Assembly: GCF_013155465.1 (NCBI RefSeq)
Contig: NZ_JABJVX010000016.1
Location: 1 to 56,415 of the forward strand
Direction: 5' to 3'
Source of the DNA: Alterinioella nitratireducens
GTDB taxonomy: Bacteria; Pseudomonadota; Alphaproteobacteria; Rhodobacterales; Rhodobacteraceae
Length of the DNA: 56,415 nt
Part shown: in pieces, positions 17,601 to 24,470 of the stretch
Layout: every line of letters starts with the position of its first letter
Numbering within the stretch: position 1 is the first letter of the stretch
The notes under the pieces: model-generated
What the model was told of the DNA's origin: nothing
Database searches by the model: none
Seen by the model: the letters and a program-made list of their open reading frames with translations, nothing else
Made by a program: the position numbers and the translations under genes

Positions 17601-19252
17601 CCCTGGCGCCGCTGTTCCACCCCGATGCCCTCACGCAGGACCTGCCCCGGATCATCGGCCATGACCGCGCGGATGTGCCCACGGGGCTGGAGCTGTGGCG
17701 CGGCTGGTCCGGCCCCGAGCCCGACGGGCGCTGGAGCGACGGGGCCACGGGGTTCGTCGGCGTCACCGCCGCGCTGGCCCCCGGCCCCGCGACCACGCTG
17801 CACCTGTCGGGGGCGAGCTTCGGCACCGACCCGGCCCATATGCAGCGGGTCCGGCTGGTGCTGACCGATGGCGAGGTTGCGGAAGCCTGCCTGCCCGCTC
17901 GCCGCAGCACCGTGGCCATCGCCCTGCCGCAGGACCGAGCGCCGGAACAGGGCGGCTATGTCGCGCTGGAGTTTCCCGATACCGCCACGCCCTTCGAGCT
18001 GCTCGGCACCGCCGATCATCGCGACCTAGGCCTGCTGCTGACCGACATGACCCTGCAGACCAGCGCCGGCGCGGCCTATGAGGCACGGGCCGAGGGCGGG
18101 CCGGCCCCCGTTCTTCTGGCCCGGCGCTTCCCGGTCGCGGCCGGAGTGCTGCGCGTGCAGGGGCGGGGCGATGCGGCCCGGCTGCAGGTCTCGGGCGATG
18201 CGGTCTTCGTGACCCCGACCGAGACCGGGGAAGGCGCGGCATGGCAGGCCTGGCTGCGGTTCGACGCGGGTCAGATCGGGACCGGCCACCTGGTGATCAA
18301 CGCCCTGACGGTCGGGGCGGAGGGGGACGATCCGGCGATCGAGGCCATCACCTTCTGGCCCGACCTGGCGGCGGCGGAGGCTGGTCCGGACGCCCCGACG
18401 CGCAGCGATGTCACCCTGTCGCTGCGCCGGGACACCCTGCCGGAGGACACGCGGCCCTGGCTGAGCGCGAACCGCGCACAACATGACGCGCTGGTGCAGG
18501 CCCGCCCGCTGCCGCTGCCCTTTGCCGCCCGCATAGCGGATCCAGCCTCGGGAGTCCTCGGGCTCGAGGCGGGATGGGGCACGCCGGAGGAGGAGTTCGT
18601 CTGGTCGGTGGATGACCGGGCCGCGCTGCGCCTGCCGGGCCAATTGCCCGAGGCCGATCTGCTCTTCTGTCTTGAGGGCGCGGCCTTCCTGGACAAGGGC
18701 CTGTCTCTGCAGCGCCAGGGCCTGATCTGCAAGGGCCATGCCCTGACCACGATCCATGCCCGCGACAGTCACCGCCACGCCCGCTGGTTCGTGCTGCCGC
18801 GCGAGATGGCCGGGGCGCGGCACCTGCATCTTGCCCTGCCCGATGCCACCAGCCCGCAGGATCTGGGCCTGTCGGGGGACGGGCGCCGGCTGTCGATGGC
18901 CTTAACCGGCCTGCGGCTGACGGCGGGCGGTCAAGACCCCGCAGCCGAAATCGCGCATGACCCATCGGGTTGGACGCTGCGCCTGTTCCGGCCCGATCCG
19001 GGGCCTGCGATCCTGGAGGTGTCGGGCTCCGGCACGGCCCCGCCCGGCCTGGCCCTGGCCGGGGGCGATATCGTCCTGCATCCGGTTCGGACCGGGCAGG
19101 GTTGGCGGGCGCTGTTCGTCCTGCCTGAAGAGGTGCCCGAAGAGCTGACGATCCTGCAGGTGCCGCCCGATACCGAGGCCGCGCTGACCCCGGAAAACCA
19201 CGATACCGGGGCGACGCTGCGCCTGGCCGATTTCGAGGGGGTGCAGGCATGA
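14627..19252 (+). CDS. Very large GT4 glycosyltransferase with C-terminal beta-sandwich modules (1541 aa)
   Basis: ATG 14627 is preceded by GGACAGGA; the frame is open further upstream but without protein character. Residues 1 to about 390 form a GT-B glycosyltransferase, with the acceptor-side fold at IAVFTTNPKGIYSGGRY and the donor-site motif FEGYGYPPVEAAWMGVP (about 279-295) holding the E-x7-E pattern of GT4. After about residue 390 come beta-rich segments of unknown function. Two related modules can be seen at about 1018-1144 (LELWRGWSGPEPDGRWS to LGLLLTDM) and 1306-1431 (LEAGWGTPEEEFVWS to DLGLSGDGRRLSMALTGL). No transmembrane segment or signal is evident. The stop overlaps the next start (ATGA), so both proteins are probably made together. 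Sugar donor and acceptor are unknown. Confidence 0.75.
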   Translation: MSSSPRIAVFTTNPKGIYSGGRYLSMMLAHALGMAGAEVTYITNNLPVFDTDFAAFQDQAPIHKIVDPKFGIAGLRPADWVVVIPTGSFEDRFYDAAMRAARTWHARLALLSFETPNWFSAVSPFPRSPLPSESWRQAISEGGLVVTIAEEGVGFARRYFGEDRDSAPLRFTHWHPPINDLAAAGVSVPEERPRRILAFTRTEDPHKGAADLLRLPAKTFENHTLSLIFGRGESPDYVAALRRHFGGVAGFAIESHSQISDVEKFALLAQSRLLLFPSYFEGYGYPPVEAAWMGVPTVAYDLPVLRETVGDAATYVPPGDVAGFAAAIRKSLAEEPPGPHIRARMNVVPDVKTAGRKLLNSLIAATNAVHTLAGVPRPVPLPANRAALADPALSGLVAGYGSDQVQVHGVRAETDGQTLRITGRAHGATSNARLRFRMSGALIPDIRLADRPDGAQGFETVGRIQAWRAPGPEETCNIHWLKHNGALAPIGRVAVRASPEIYMTAGLVQKHMRSHALRAGPEAVIVAETGALLGEGSLSLAISTLCDRLASRCIRSRLCLVGPAPRKTDAVEFDLAPLADHVEITDAEGAGGALMACLEAGSAGFSVLPPEALSPHLSQAPVARISTGSETGPIHVFGPEGVGPADSVAIPDPHLARRALLARKDGPVIILGAETPQQALPEAVLEILARVAATRGGVQVILPRRLCAFDGADPVPFGLAGWVEVLEEARLSELCLSGSRIAGLMIGSDPFTAGFVTQIGGTAPVTWTPKAEAAPLVAALTEALAPPPADRDTALDGLLDRVLPEADPVGLPALAPIWSGTFAARPPESPDTGVVLDPAGVLSFSTPDIGHHAALIDGWAQSTTEGAWMSGALSTLGFDWVPDGSGEDSALQLELLIRTGPGAKAGRLLAVNLNGVELGRVTQQAKPGVQKHVLPVPAGLLSGDEPQYLLLARMPAKPADDMVADMALVSLGLTPPAMEGPDWAEFARQADPLAPLFHPDALTQDLPRIIGHDRADVPTGLELWRGWSGPEPDGRWSDGATGFVGVTAALAPGPATTLHLSGASFGTDPAHMQRVRLVLTDGEVAEACLPARRSTVAIALPQDRAPEQGGYVALEFPDTATPFELLGTADHRDLGLLLTDMTLQTSAGAAYEARAEGGPAPVLLARRFPVAAGVLRVQGRGDAARLQVSGDAVFVTPTETGEGAAWQAWLRFDAGQIGTGHLVINALTVGAEGDDPAIEAITFWPDLAAAEAGPDAPTRSDVTLSLRRDTLPEDTRPWLSANRAQHDALVQARPLPLPFAARIADPASGVLGLEAGWGTPEEEFVWSVDDRAALRLPGQLPEADLLFCLEGAAFLDKGLSLQRQGLICKGHALTTIHARDSHRHARWFVLPREMAGARHLHLALPDATSPQDLGLSGDGRRLSMALTGLRLTAGGQDPAAEIAHDPSGWTLRLFRPDPGPAILEVSGSGTAPPGLALAGGDIVLHPVRTGQGWRALFVLPEEVPEELTILQVPPDTEAALTPENHDTGATLRLADFEGVQA

Positions 19253-21792
19253 AGGTCGTCATGATCACCAGCGCGCTGTCGCTGCGGTCGGGATCGCCGC
19301 GCCAGCGCCAGACCGCGGCCCTGCGCGATGCGCTGTCGCGCCATGCCACGGTGGTCCAGATCACCGTGGATTGCTGGCATTCGGAATGGCCCGACCGGGC
19401 GCGGATGCGCCGGGGCGACCGGTTGTTCGCCCCGCGCCTGCACCAGGGCGCGACGCGCCCCTTCCTGTCCCTGCCACGGAAGGCCGCGCAGCAACCGATT
19501 TTAGTGCAGGAAGTGGCGGGACCGATGAACGCCGCGCGCTTCCAGGACGGCTGGTGGTCGGCCCGCCGCGAGGAGAGGATGCTGGACCTGGTCGAGGCCG
19601 AGACCCCGGACCTGATCCTTGTGACCGATGGCGCGCTGGCCGGTCTGGCCGAGCCCCTCGGACGCCTGCGCCGACCGGTCGTGAGTTTCGACGAGGGGCT
19701 GGCCGACTGGTCCCGGCAGATTGCCACCGGCGTCGGCAACAGCGAGCATAGCCGCTGGGTCATCCTTCTGGCCGACCAGGTCGCGCGGATGACCCCCGCA
19801 GATGCGCTGCGCGTCGGTGACCGGGCGGGATCGGCGCTGGCCACGCCGCTGCCGGTGGTGCCCGATGACCTCTTCTTCGCCAAGGCCCACAGCCTCGCCG
19901 TCCCGGCCACCGGGATATATTGGCTGGACCTGCAGATCCTGCGCCTCTTGCGCGATCTGCGCCGGGATTTCGACCGCCGCGGCCTGACCTTCCCCGAGCC
20001 GGTGCTGATCGGCTTCGATGACGCCCTGGTGCAGGGGATGGAGGCGCAGATCCATTCCGACTGGGCGCATCTGCACAATATCCTGGGCACCGTGCGCGCC
20101 CTGTTCCTGCCCGTCCCCACCCCGCATCTGACCGGCCTTGTCGACGGGGCCCTGTCGCTCGGCACGCCGGTCCTGACCACGGGCCGCGACGCTGCCGGGT
20201 TCGACCTTGGCCAACGCGCCGGTGTCCTGGCCCCGTCCCGCGAGAGGCTTGGCCCGGCGTTGGCCTACCTGATGGAGGAGCGGCTCTGGGACGAGGCCGC
20301 CTATCGCAGGGTGGCCGAGGGGGCCCGAACCCGCCTCGACGGCATCGACCGGGAGGCGGCGGTCCACGACCTGCTGGCCCGCGCCGGGACCCCGGTTCCG
20401 CCCGCCGATCCGACCTGGACCCCCGCACCCGAGCGGGCCCGGCTGTCACCGCTCGCCCGTGCGCCGACGGTGATCTACAACAGCGCCACCCGCATGCTCC
20501 TGCTGCAACTGCACCTGCGCCGCTCCAGCCTGGTGCAGGATGTCCGGCTGTTCACCGCGCAAGGCCGCGAGCTCAACCGGCTGGCGATGGACAGCAAACA
20601 CATCCTGGCCCCGGTCAACCTTCTGGAAGGCGGCGTGGTCTGCCCGCTGGAGGAGCTCGGCGGCGCCCTGCGCATCGAGATCCACGACATCTTCGGCCTC
20701 CTCCACGACACGGAGATCCCGGTCGCGGCGTTCATCGACCTGGACTGCGAAATCGCCGTGGCGCATTACGGCGACACCACCCTCAGTGGCTATTTCTGGA
20801 CCCGCGACACCGATCCGGCGGCCAGATGGGCGCTTGGTCACGGCGCGCACGACGCGCACGGCGCGCGCGCGATCTCTCTGCCGGGCCGGGGCAGCCGCCC
20901 GCTCGCGGGGCTCGGGCTGATGGCCCACCCGTTCCGCGTGCCGCTGCCACCGCCGGACACACCCGGGGCGACCTGGGTTCTGCACCGGCGTCACCAGGGG
21001 CCGAACGGGGCCCTGGCCCTGGAGACCCCGAAGCAACGCCGCTACGAAGAGCGTCTGGCCAATATCGCCCAACCGCGCCTGGACACGGCCGAACTGGTGG
21101 CGATGAAGGATTGCCATGTCGGCAAGCGGGCCTGGATCATCGGCAACGGGCCGAGCGTGCGCTACGACGACCTGGCCGCGATCCCGAAAGGCGACGTGGT
21201 CTTCGCCTTCAACCGCTTCTACCTCAGCTACGATGACCACCCGCTGCGCGAGGATTACGTGGTCTCGGCCGATACGCTCATGATCCAGGATTTCGGCCAG
21301 GAGATGATCGACATCGCCGCCGGCACGCCGATCTTCTGCACCGCGCCCGGGCAGATGGATATCCTGCGGGGCGATCACGTCGTGCTGCGGCCCGGGCGCA
21401 GCTACCTGCCGCTCTTCTCGCTCGATCCGGCGCAGTTCGTGGGCGTCGGCGGCTCCTCGGTCTTCGTGGCCTTGCAGATGGCCTGGCACATGGGCATCCG
21501 CGAGGTGGTACTTTACGGGATCGATTATTCCTTCTCGCTGACGCTGACCCGCGATCCGCGCTATCCCTTCCCGGTGGCCTTCGACGACGACAATCATTTC
21601 ATCAAGGCCTACCGTTCAGCCAAGCCCTGGTGTCCGCCCACCTGGCGCGATATCTCGGCCGGGTTCCTCAATGCGCGTATAGCCTATGAGATGACCGGCG
21701 GGCAGATCATGAACGCCACCCGCGGCGGCAAGCTGGAGACATTCCCGCGGGTCGATTTCGATGCCCATGTGAGGGAAACCATCAAATCTTGA
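19249..21792 (+). CDS. Two-domain transferase with C-terminal DUF115/Maf-like domain (847 aa)
   Basis: The first about 380 residues have a GT-B-like pattern (MKVVMITSALSLRSGSPRQR, then LFLPVPTPHLTGLVDGALSLGTPVLTT) but lack a clear E-x7-E donor motif, so this half may be inactive. Residues about 400-560 look like a linker with beta strands. The C-terminus from about 615 is the clear part: GKRAWIIGNGPSVRYDDL (about 629) and VVLYGIDYSF (about 757) match DUF115 (MptE-like, also the core of Maf flagellin glycosyltransferases, which use CMP-activated nonulosonic acids). It is translationally coupled to the 1541-aa transferase and divergent from the CMP-sugar synthetase at 14390. The inference is that the C-terminal domain transfers the CMP-activated sugar. 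Confidence 0.7.
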   Translation: MKVVMITSALSLRSGSPRQRQTAALRDALSRHATVVQITVDCWHSEWPDRARMRRGDRLFAPRLHQGATRPFLSLPRKAAQQPILVQEVAGPMNAARFQDGWWSARREERMLDLVEAETPDLILVTDGALAGLAEPLGRLRRPVVSFDEGLADWSRQIATGVGNSEHSRWVILLADQVARMTPADALRVGDRAGSALATPLPVVPDDLFFAKAHSLAVPATGIYWLDLQILRLLRDLRRDFDRRGLTFPEPVLIGFDDALVQGMEAQIHSDWAHLHNILGTVRALFLPVPTPHLTGLVDGALSLGTPVLTTGRDAAGFDLGQRAGVLAPSRERLGPALAYLMEERLWDEAAYRRVAEGARTRLDGIDREAAVHDLLARAGTPVPPADPTWTPAPERARLSPLARAPTVIYNSATRMLLLQLHLRRSSLVQDVRLFTAQGRELNRLAMDSKHILAPVNLLEGGVVCPLEELGGALRIEIHDIFGLLHDTEIPVAAFIDLDCEIAVAHYGDTTLSGYFWTRDTDPAARWALGHGAHDAHGARAISLPGRGSRPLAGLGLMAHPFRVPLPPPDTPGATWVLHRRHQGPNGALALETPKQRRYEERLANIAQPRLDTAELVAMKDCHVGKRAWIIGNGPSVRYDDLAAIPKGDVVFAFNRFYLSYDDHPLREDYVVSADTLMIQDFGQEMIDIAAGTPIFCTAPGQMDILRGDHVVLRPGRSYLPLFSLDPAQFVGVGGSSVFVALQMAWHMGIREVVLYGIDYSFSLTLTRDPRYPFPVAFDDDNHFIKAYRSAKPWCPPTWRDISAGFLNARIAYEMTGGQIMNATRGGKLETFPRVDFDAHVRETIKS

Positions 21793-21848
21793 GCAGCGGA
21801 ATAATCAAGGAGAACCAAGGCTGTGCTACGTCAGCCGCAGTTAGAATA

Positions 21849-22679
21849 CTACATGAGATTTGGAGTCCGAAAAGGTATCGGTTCCTCTTGGGGGTCAATG
21901 CCGTGATCCGCACACTCACTGATGAATTCCGGAAGATTAGAAACCTTTTCACCTGGAGAGGAAGACTGATCCTGCTTTTCAGTTCTTCTGGCGAGTTGTG
22001 CTCTTTTGGATGTGATTAGATCGGCGCCGTATACTTTAAAAATTGACGCGAGAGTGTTTAGGCGCTCAACGTCTGAATCCAGCTTCATAAGTTCGTCAAA
22101 ACTCACCATCCCAATAAATTTTTCTGCATTTCTATTTATAAGATCAATCCAGTTCTTCCTATTCTTTCGCCAAGCCATATATTGATTGAAGCTCAAAGAT
22201 GGCTTGATTTGCGTTGTGTCAACAGCAATCGCACTTTTCGAAAACTTTACCTTATACGCAGAAATAAATGTATCCAAGGGGTTTCTCCTGAAGACAATCG
22301 GAAGAAAATCTTTTCGTCTTAGAATGGAATCTTGGATCTTCGCCTCTGTCAGATGTCCACCAAATATCTTGAAGGCGCAGTATGGTTTTTCTGAAAACAA
22401 ACTTTCATTAATGATAGTATTCATCATAGGATTTGGATCTGCGTGTACAGCCTCAATCAACTCAGAGCTGCGGACAGTGCAGTCTCTTATTTTATAGGAT
22501 GCCCCCACCTTTTCGAGCGCTTCTTTCAATTCATTACTTTGGGTGTTGCTATTGTATAAATGGACCCCTCTGGGCTGGAATATTTCACGGTAGCTTCTGA
22601 CATTCTCAAACTCGTGCAAGAGATCTGAAAGGTAGTTTGTGCCCGAGCGGGCAAAGGAGAAAATTGCAAGACACTTCAT
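21849..22679 (-). CDS. AT-rich sulfotransferase-like gene, probably acquired (276 aa)
   Basis: MKCLAIFSFARSGTNYLSDLL carries the PAPS-binding pattern (RSGTNYL), and FLPIVFRRNPLDTFISAYK fits the 3'-phosphate segment (RRNPxDxxIS). Length suits a small carbohydrate sulfotransferase. Base composition drops to roughly 40% G+C across the gene, against about 65-70% on both sides, and codon use is A/T-ending with Lys, Asn and Ile. This marks recent transfer. Its ATG lies only three bases after the stop of a truncated sulfotransferase fragment (22683-22934), so it appears spliced into the operon in the place of the older gene's body. It is convergent with the DUF115 gene. Acceptor unknown. Confidence 0.75.
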   Translation of the reverse strand: MKCLAIFSFARSGTNYLSDLLHEFENVRSYREIFQPRGVHLYNSNTQSNELKEALEKVGASYKIRDCTVRSSELIEAVHADPNPMMNTIINESLFSEKPYCAFKIFGGHLTEAKIQDSILRRKDFLPIVFRRNPLDTFISAYKVKFSKSAIAVDTTQIKPSLSFNQYMAWRKNRKNWIDLINRNAEKFIGMVSFDELMKLDSDVERLNTLASIFKVYGADLITSKRAQLARRTEKQDQSSSPGEKVSNLPEFISECADHGIDPQEEPIPFRTPNLM

Positions 22680-22682
22680 CTT

Positions 22683-22934
22683 TCATCCTGCCAAGCTCAG
22701 TTCACGACAGGAGCGCAGTGCCGCCGACAGCGCGGTACTGCCCGAGCGTGGCGTCATGCGCAGGATCAGCAACTTTTCATTTTCGGGCGGGGCGCAGGCG
22801 GCAACATTGGCACGGTCATATCTGGAAAAAGACGCTTTGAACCACGCCTCGGCCTTCTCCTGCGTGTTGCCTTCAAACTGGGTCAGGACGTTTCTGACCG
22901 TGGTCAAATCACCTTGCGGGGTTGTGTCTGCCAT
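22683..22934 (-). pseudogene. Truncated sulfotransferase, N-terminal fragment (83 aa)
   Basis: ATG 22934 has GAGAG upstream and starts MADTTPQGDLTTVRNVL. The frame ends directly after LLILRMTPRSGSTALSAAL and a short helix, which is the PAPS 5'-loop (RSGST) expected near the start of a sulfotransferase domain. The catalytic remainder, normally over 150 residues, is missing. G+C content is like the plasmid, unlike the AT-rich gene that begins three bases after its stop. This is best explained as a native sulfotransferase gene whose 3' part was replaced by the foreign gene. Production of a short peptide from it is possible but functionless as a sulfotransferase. Confidence 0.7.
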
Positions 22935-23019
22935 CCAATGCTCTCTTTTTCAGATCTGGTTGTGGCCGTGCGCGCGTTGCGGCAGGGGGCGATATGACGC
23001 AATGTGCAGTATCTGTGTT

Positions 23020-24432
23020 TCAACTGCGCGCGTAAACATCTTCATAGCGGATTATGTCATCCTCGCCCAGATAGCTGCCGGTCTGTACCTCGATCATGAC
23101 CATTGGCACCTTGCCGGGGTTCTCCATCCGATGCACTGCGCCAAGCGGGACATAGACTGATTGGTTCTCGGTCAGCAGCTTGACCTCGTCATCGACGGTG
23201 ACGCGCGCGGTGCCCGCCACCACGATCCAGTGTTCGGAGCGATGCACATGGCTCTGCAGGCTCAGCGCCGCGCCGGGATGGACATGGATACGCTTGACCT
23301 GGAACCGGTCGGCCAGGATCAGGGTCTCGAACCAGCCCCAGGGGCGGTAATCGACGGGCAGTTGCACCGCCTGCTTGGCGCCGCGCGCCTTCAGTGTCCT
23401 GACCGCCTGCTTGACGTTCTGGCTGTCGGACATGTCGGCCACCATCACGGCGTCGTTCATCGCCACGGCGACCACGTTTTTCAGCCCGATGCCGATCAGT
23501 TCGATCCCGCTGTCCTCCGAGCGCAGCAGCGTCCCCTCGCAGTCGAAGGCGGTGGCGTGGGCCGAAAGCGCATTGCCCTTCTCGTCGCGCTCGGATTCCT
23601 GCCAGACCGATTCCCAGCTGCCCAGGTCGGTCCAATGCCCGTCGAAACGCACCACCGAGACGTTGTCGGCCTTCTCCATCACCGCGTAGTCGATCGAGTC
23701 CTCGCGCACCCCGGCCCAGAGCGCGGGGTCGATCCGGGTAAAGCCGAGATCGCCGGTGCTGGCCGACAGCGCTGCCTCGACACCGTCCAGGATGTCGGGC
23801 GCATGGGCGCGGAAGGCGTCGATCAGGGTCTTGGCCCTTGCCAGGAAGACACCGGCATTCCACAGGTGGCGGTCATCGGCGAAGAGCTCCTCGGCGCGGG
23901 CGGCGTCGGGCTTTTCGATGAACCGGGTGAGGTCATGGACGCCGGGGCCGGTCTCTTCCCCTGCCTCCAGCCAGCCATAGCCGGTCTCGGCGCGCGCCGG
24001 CGTGATGCCGAAGGTGACGATCTGGCCAGCGGCGGCGGCAGGCTCGGCCAATGCCACCGCATCGCGGAAGGCCTGCGGGTCGGGCACCGCGTGATCCGAC
24101 GGCACCAGGAGGATCATCGCGTCGGCGTCCGCGCGCGCGGCATAGAGGGCGGCGGCCACCGCGGCCGGCGCGGTGTTGCGGCCCTCGGGCTCGATCAGGA
24201 TGCCCGACGGCGCGACGCTGATCTCCTCGAGCTGCTCGGAGACGATGAAGCGGAACCCGTCGCCCGTGACCACCACCGGATCGGCGAAGCCGTCCCCTGC
24301 AAAACGCCGGGCCGAGGCCTGGAACAGGCTCTCCTCGCCCAGAATATCGGTGAACTGCTTGGGAAAGCTCTTGCGCGAGAGCGGCCACAGGCGCGTGCCG
24401 GATCCGCCGCAAAGAAGGATGGGGGTGATCAT
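23020..24432 (-). CDS. manC: Mannose-1-phosphate guanylyltransferase / mannose-6-phosphate isomerase (470 aa)
   Basis: This bifunctional type-II enzyme makes GDP-mannose and can interconvert fructose-6-P and mannose-6-P. ATG 24432 (MITPILLCGGSGTRLWPLSR) is chosen since the nucleotidyltransferase domain starts there; the open frame continues upstream without homology. GGSGTRLWPL (9-18) and FPKQF (23-27) form the pyrophosphorylase signature and FIEKP lies mid-domain. The isomerase cupin follows with RPWGWFETL (about 365) and a metal-binding HVHPGAALSLQSHVHRSEHW segment. Length (470) is canonical. With phosphomannomutase and gmd in the same minus-strand operon it completes supply of GDP-mannose and GDP-4-keto-6-deoxymannose. 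Confidence 0.95.
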   Translation of the reverse strand: MITPILLCGGSGTRLWPLSRKSFPKQFTDILGEESLFQASARRFAGDGFADPVVVTGDGFRFIVSEQLEEISVAPSGILIEPEGRNTAPAAVAAALYAARADADAMILLVPSDHAVPDPQAFRDAVALAEPAAAAGQIVTFGITPARAETGYGWLEAGEETGPGVHDLTRFIEKPDAARAEELFADDRHLWNAGVFLARAKTLIDAFRAHAPDILDGVEAALSASTGDLGFTRIDPALWAGVREDSIDYAVMEKADNVSVVRFDGHWTDLGSWESVWQESERDEKGNALSAHATAFDCEGTLLRSEDSGIELIGIGLKNVVAVAMNDAVMVADMSDSQNVKQAVRTLKARGAKQAVQLPVDYRPWGWFETLILADRFQVKRIHVHPGAALSLQSHVHRSEHWIVVAGTARVTVDDEVKLLTENQSVYVPLGAVHRMENPGKVPMVMIEVQTGSYLGEDDIIRYEDVYARS

Positions 24433-24470
24433 GGGAAAAAGGGCTTTCTGACTGTTAAATCGCTCGCATA

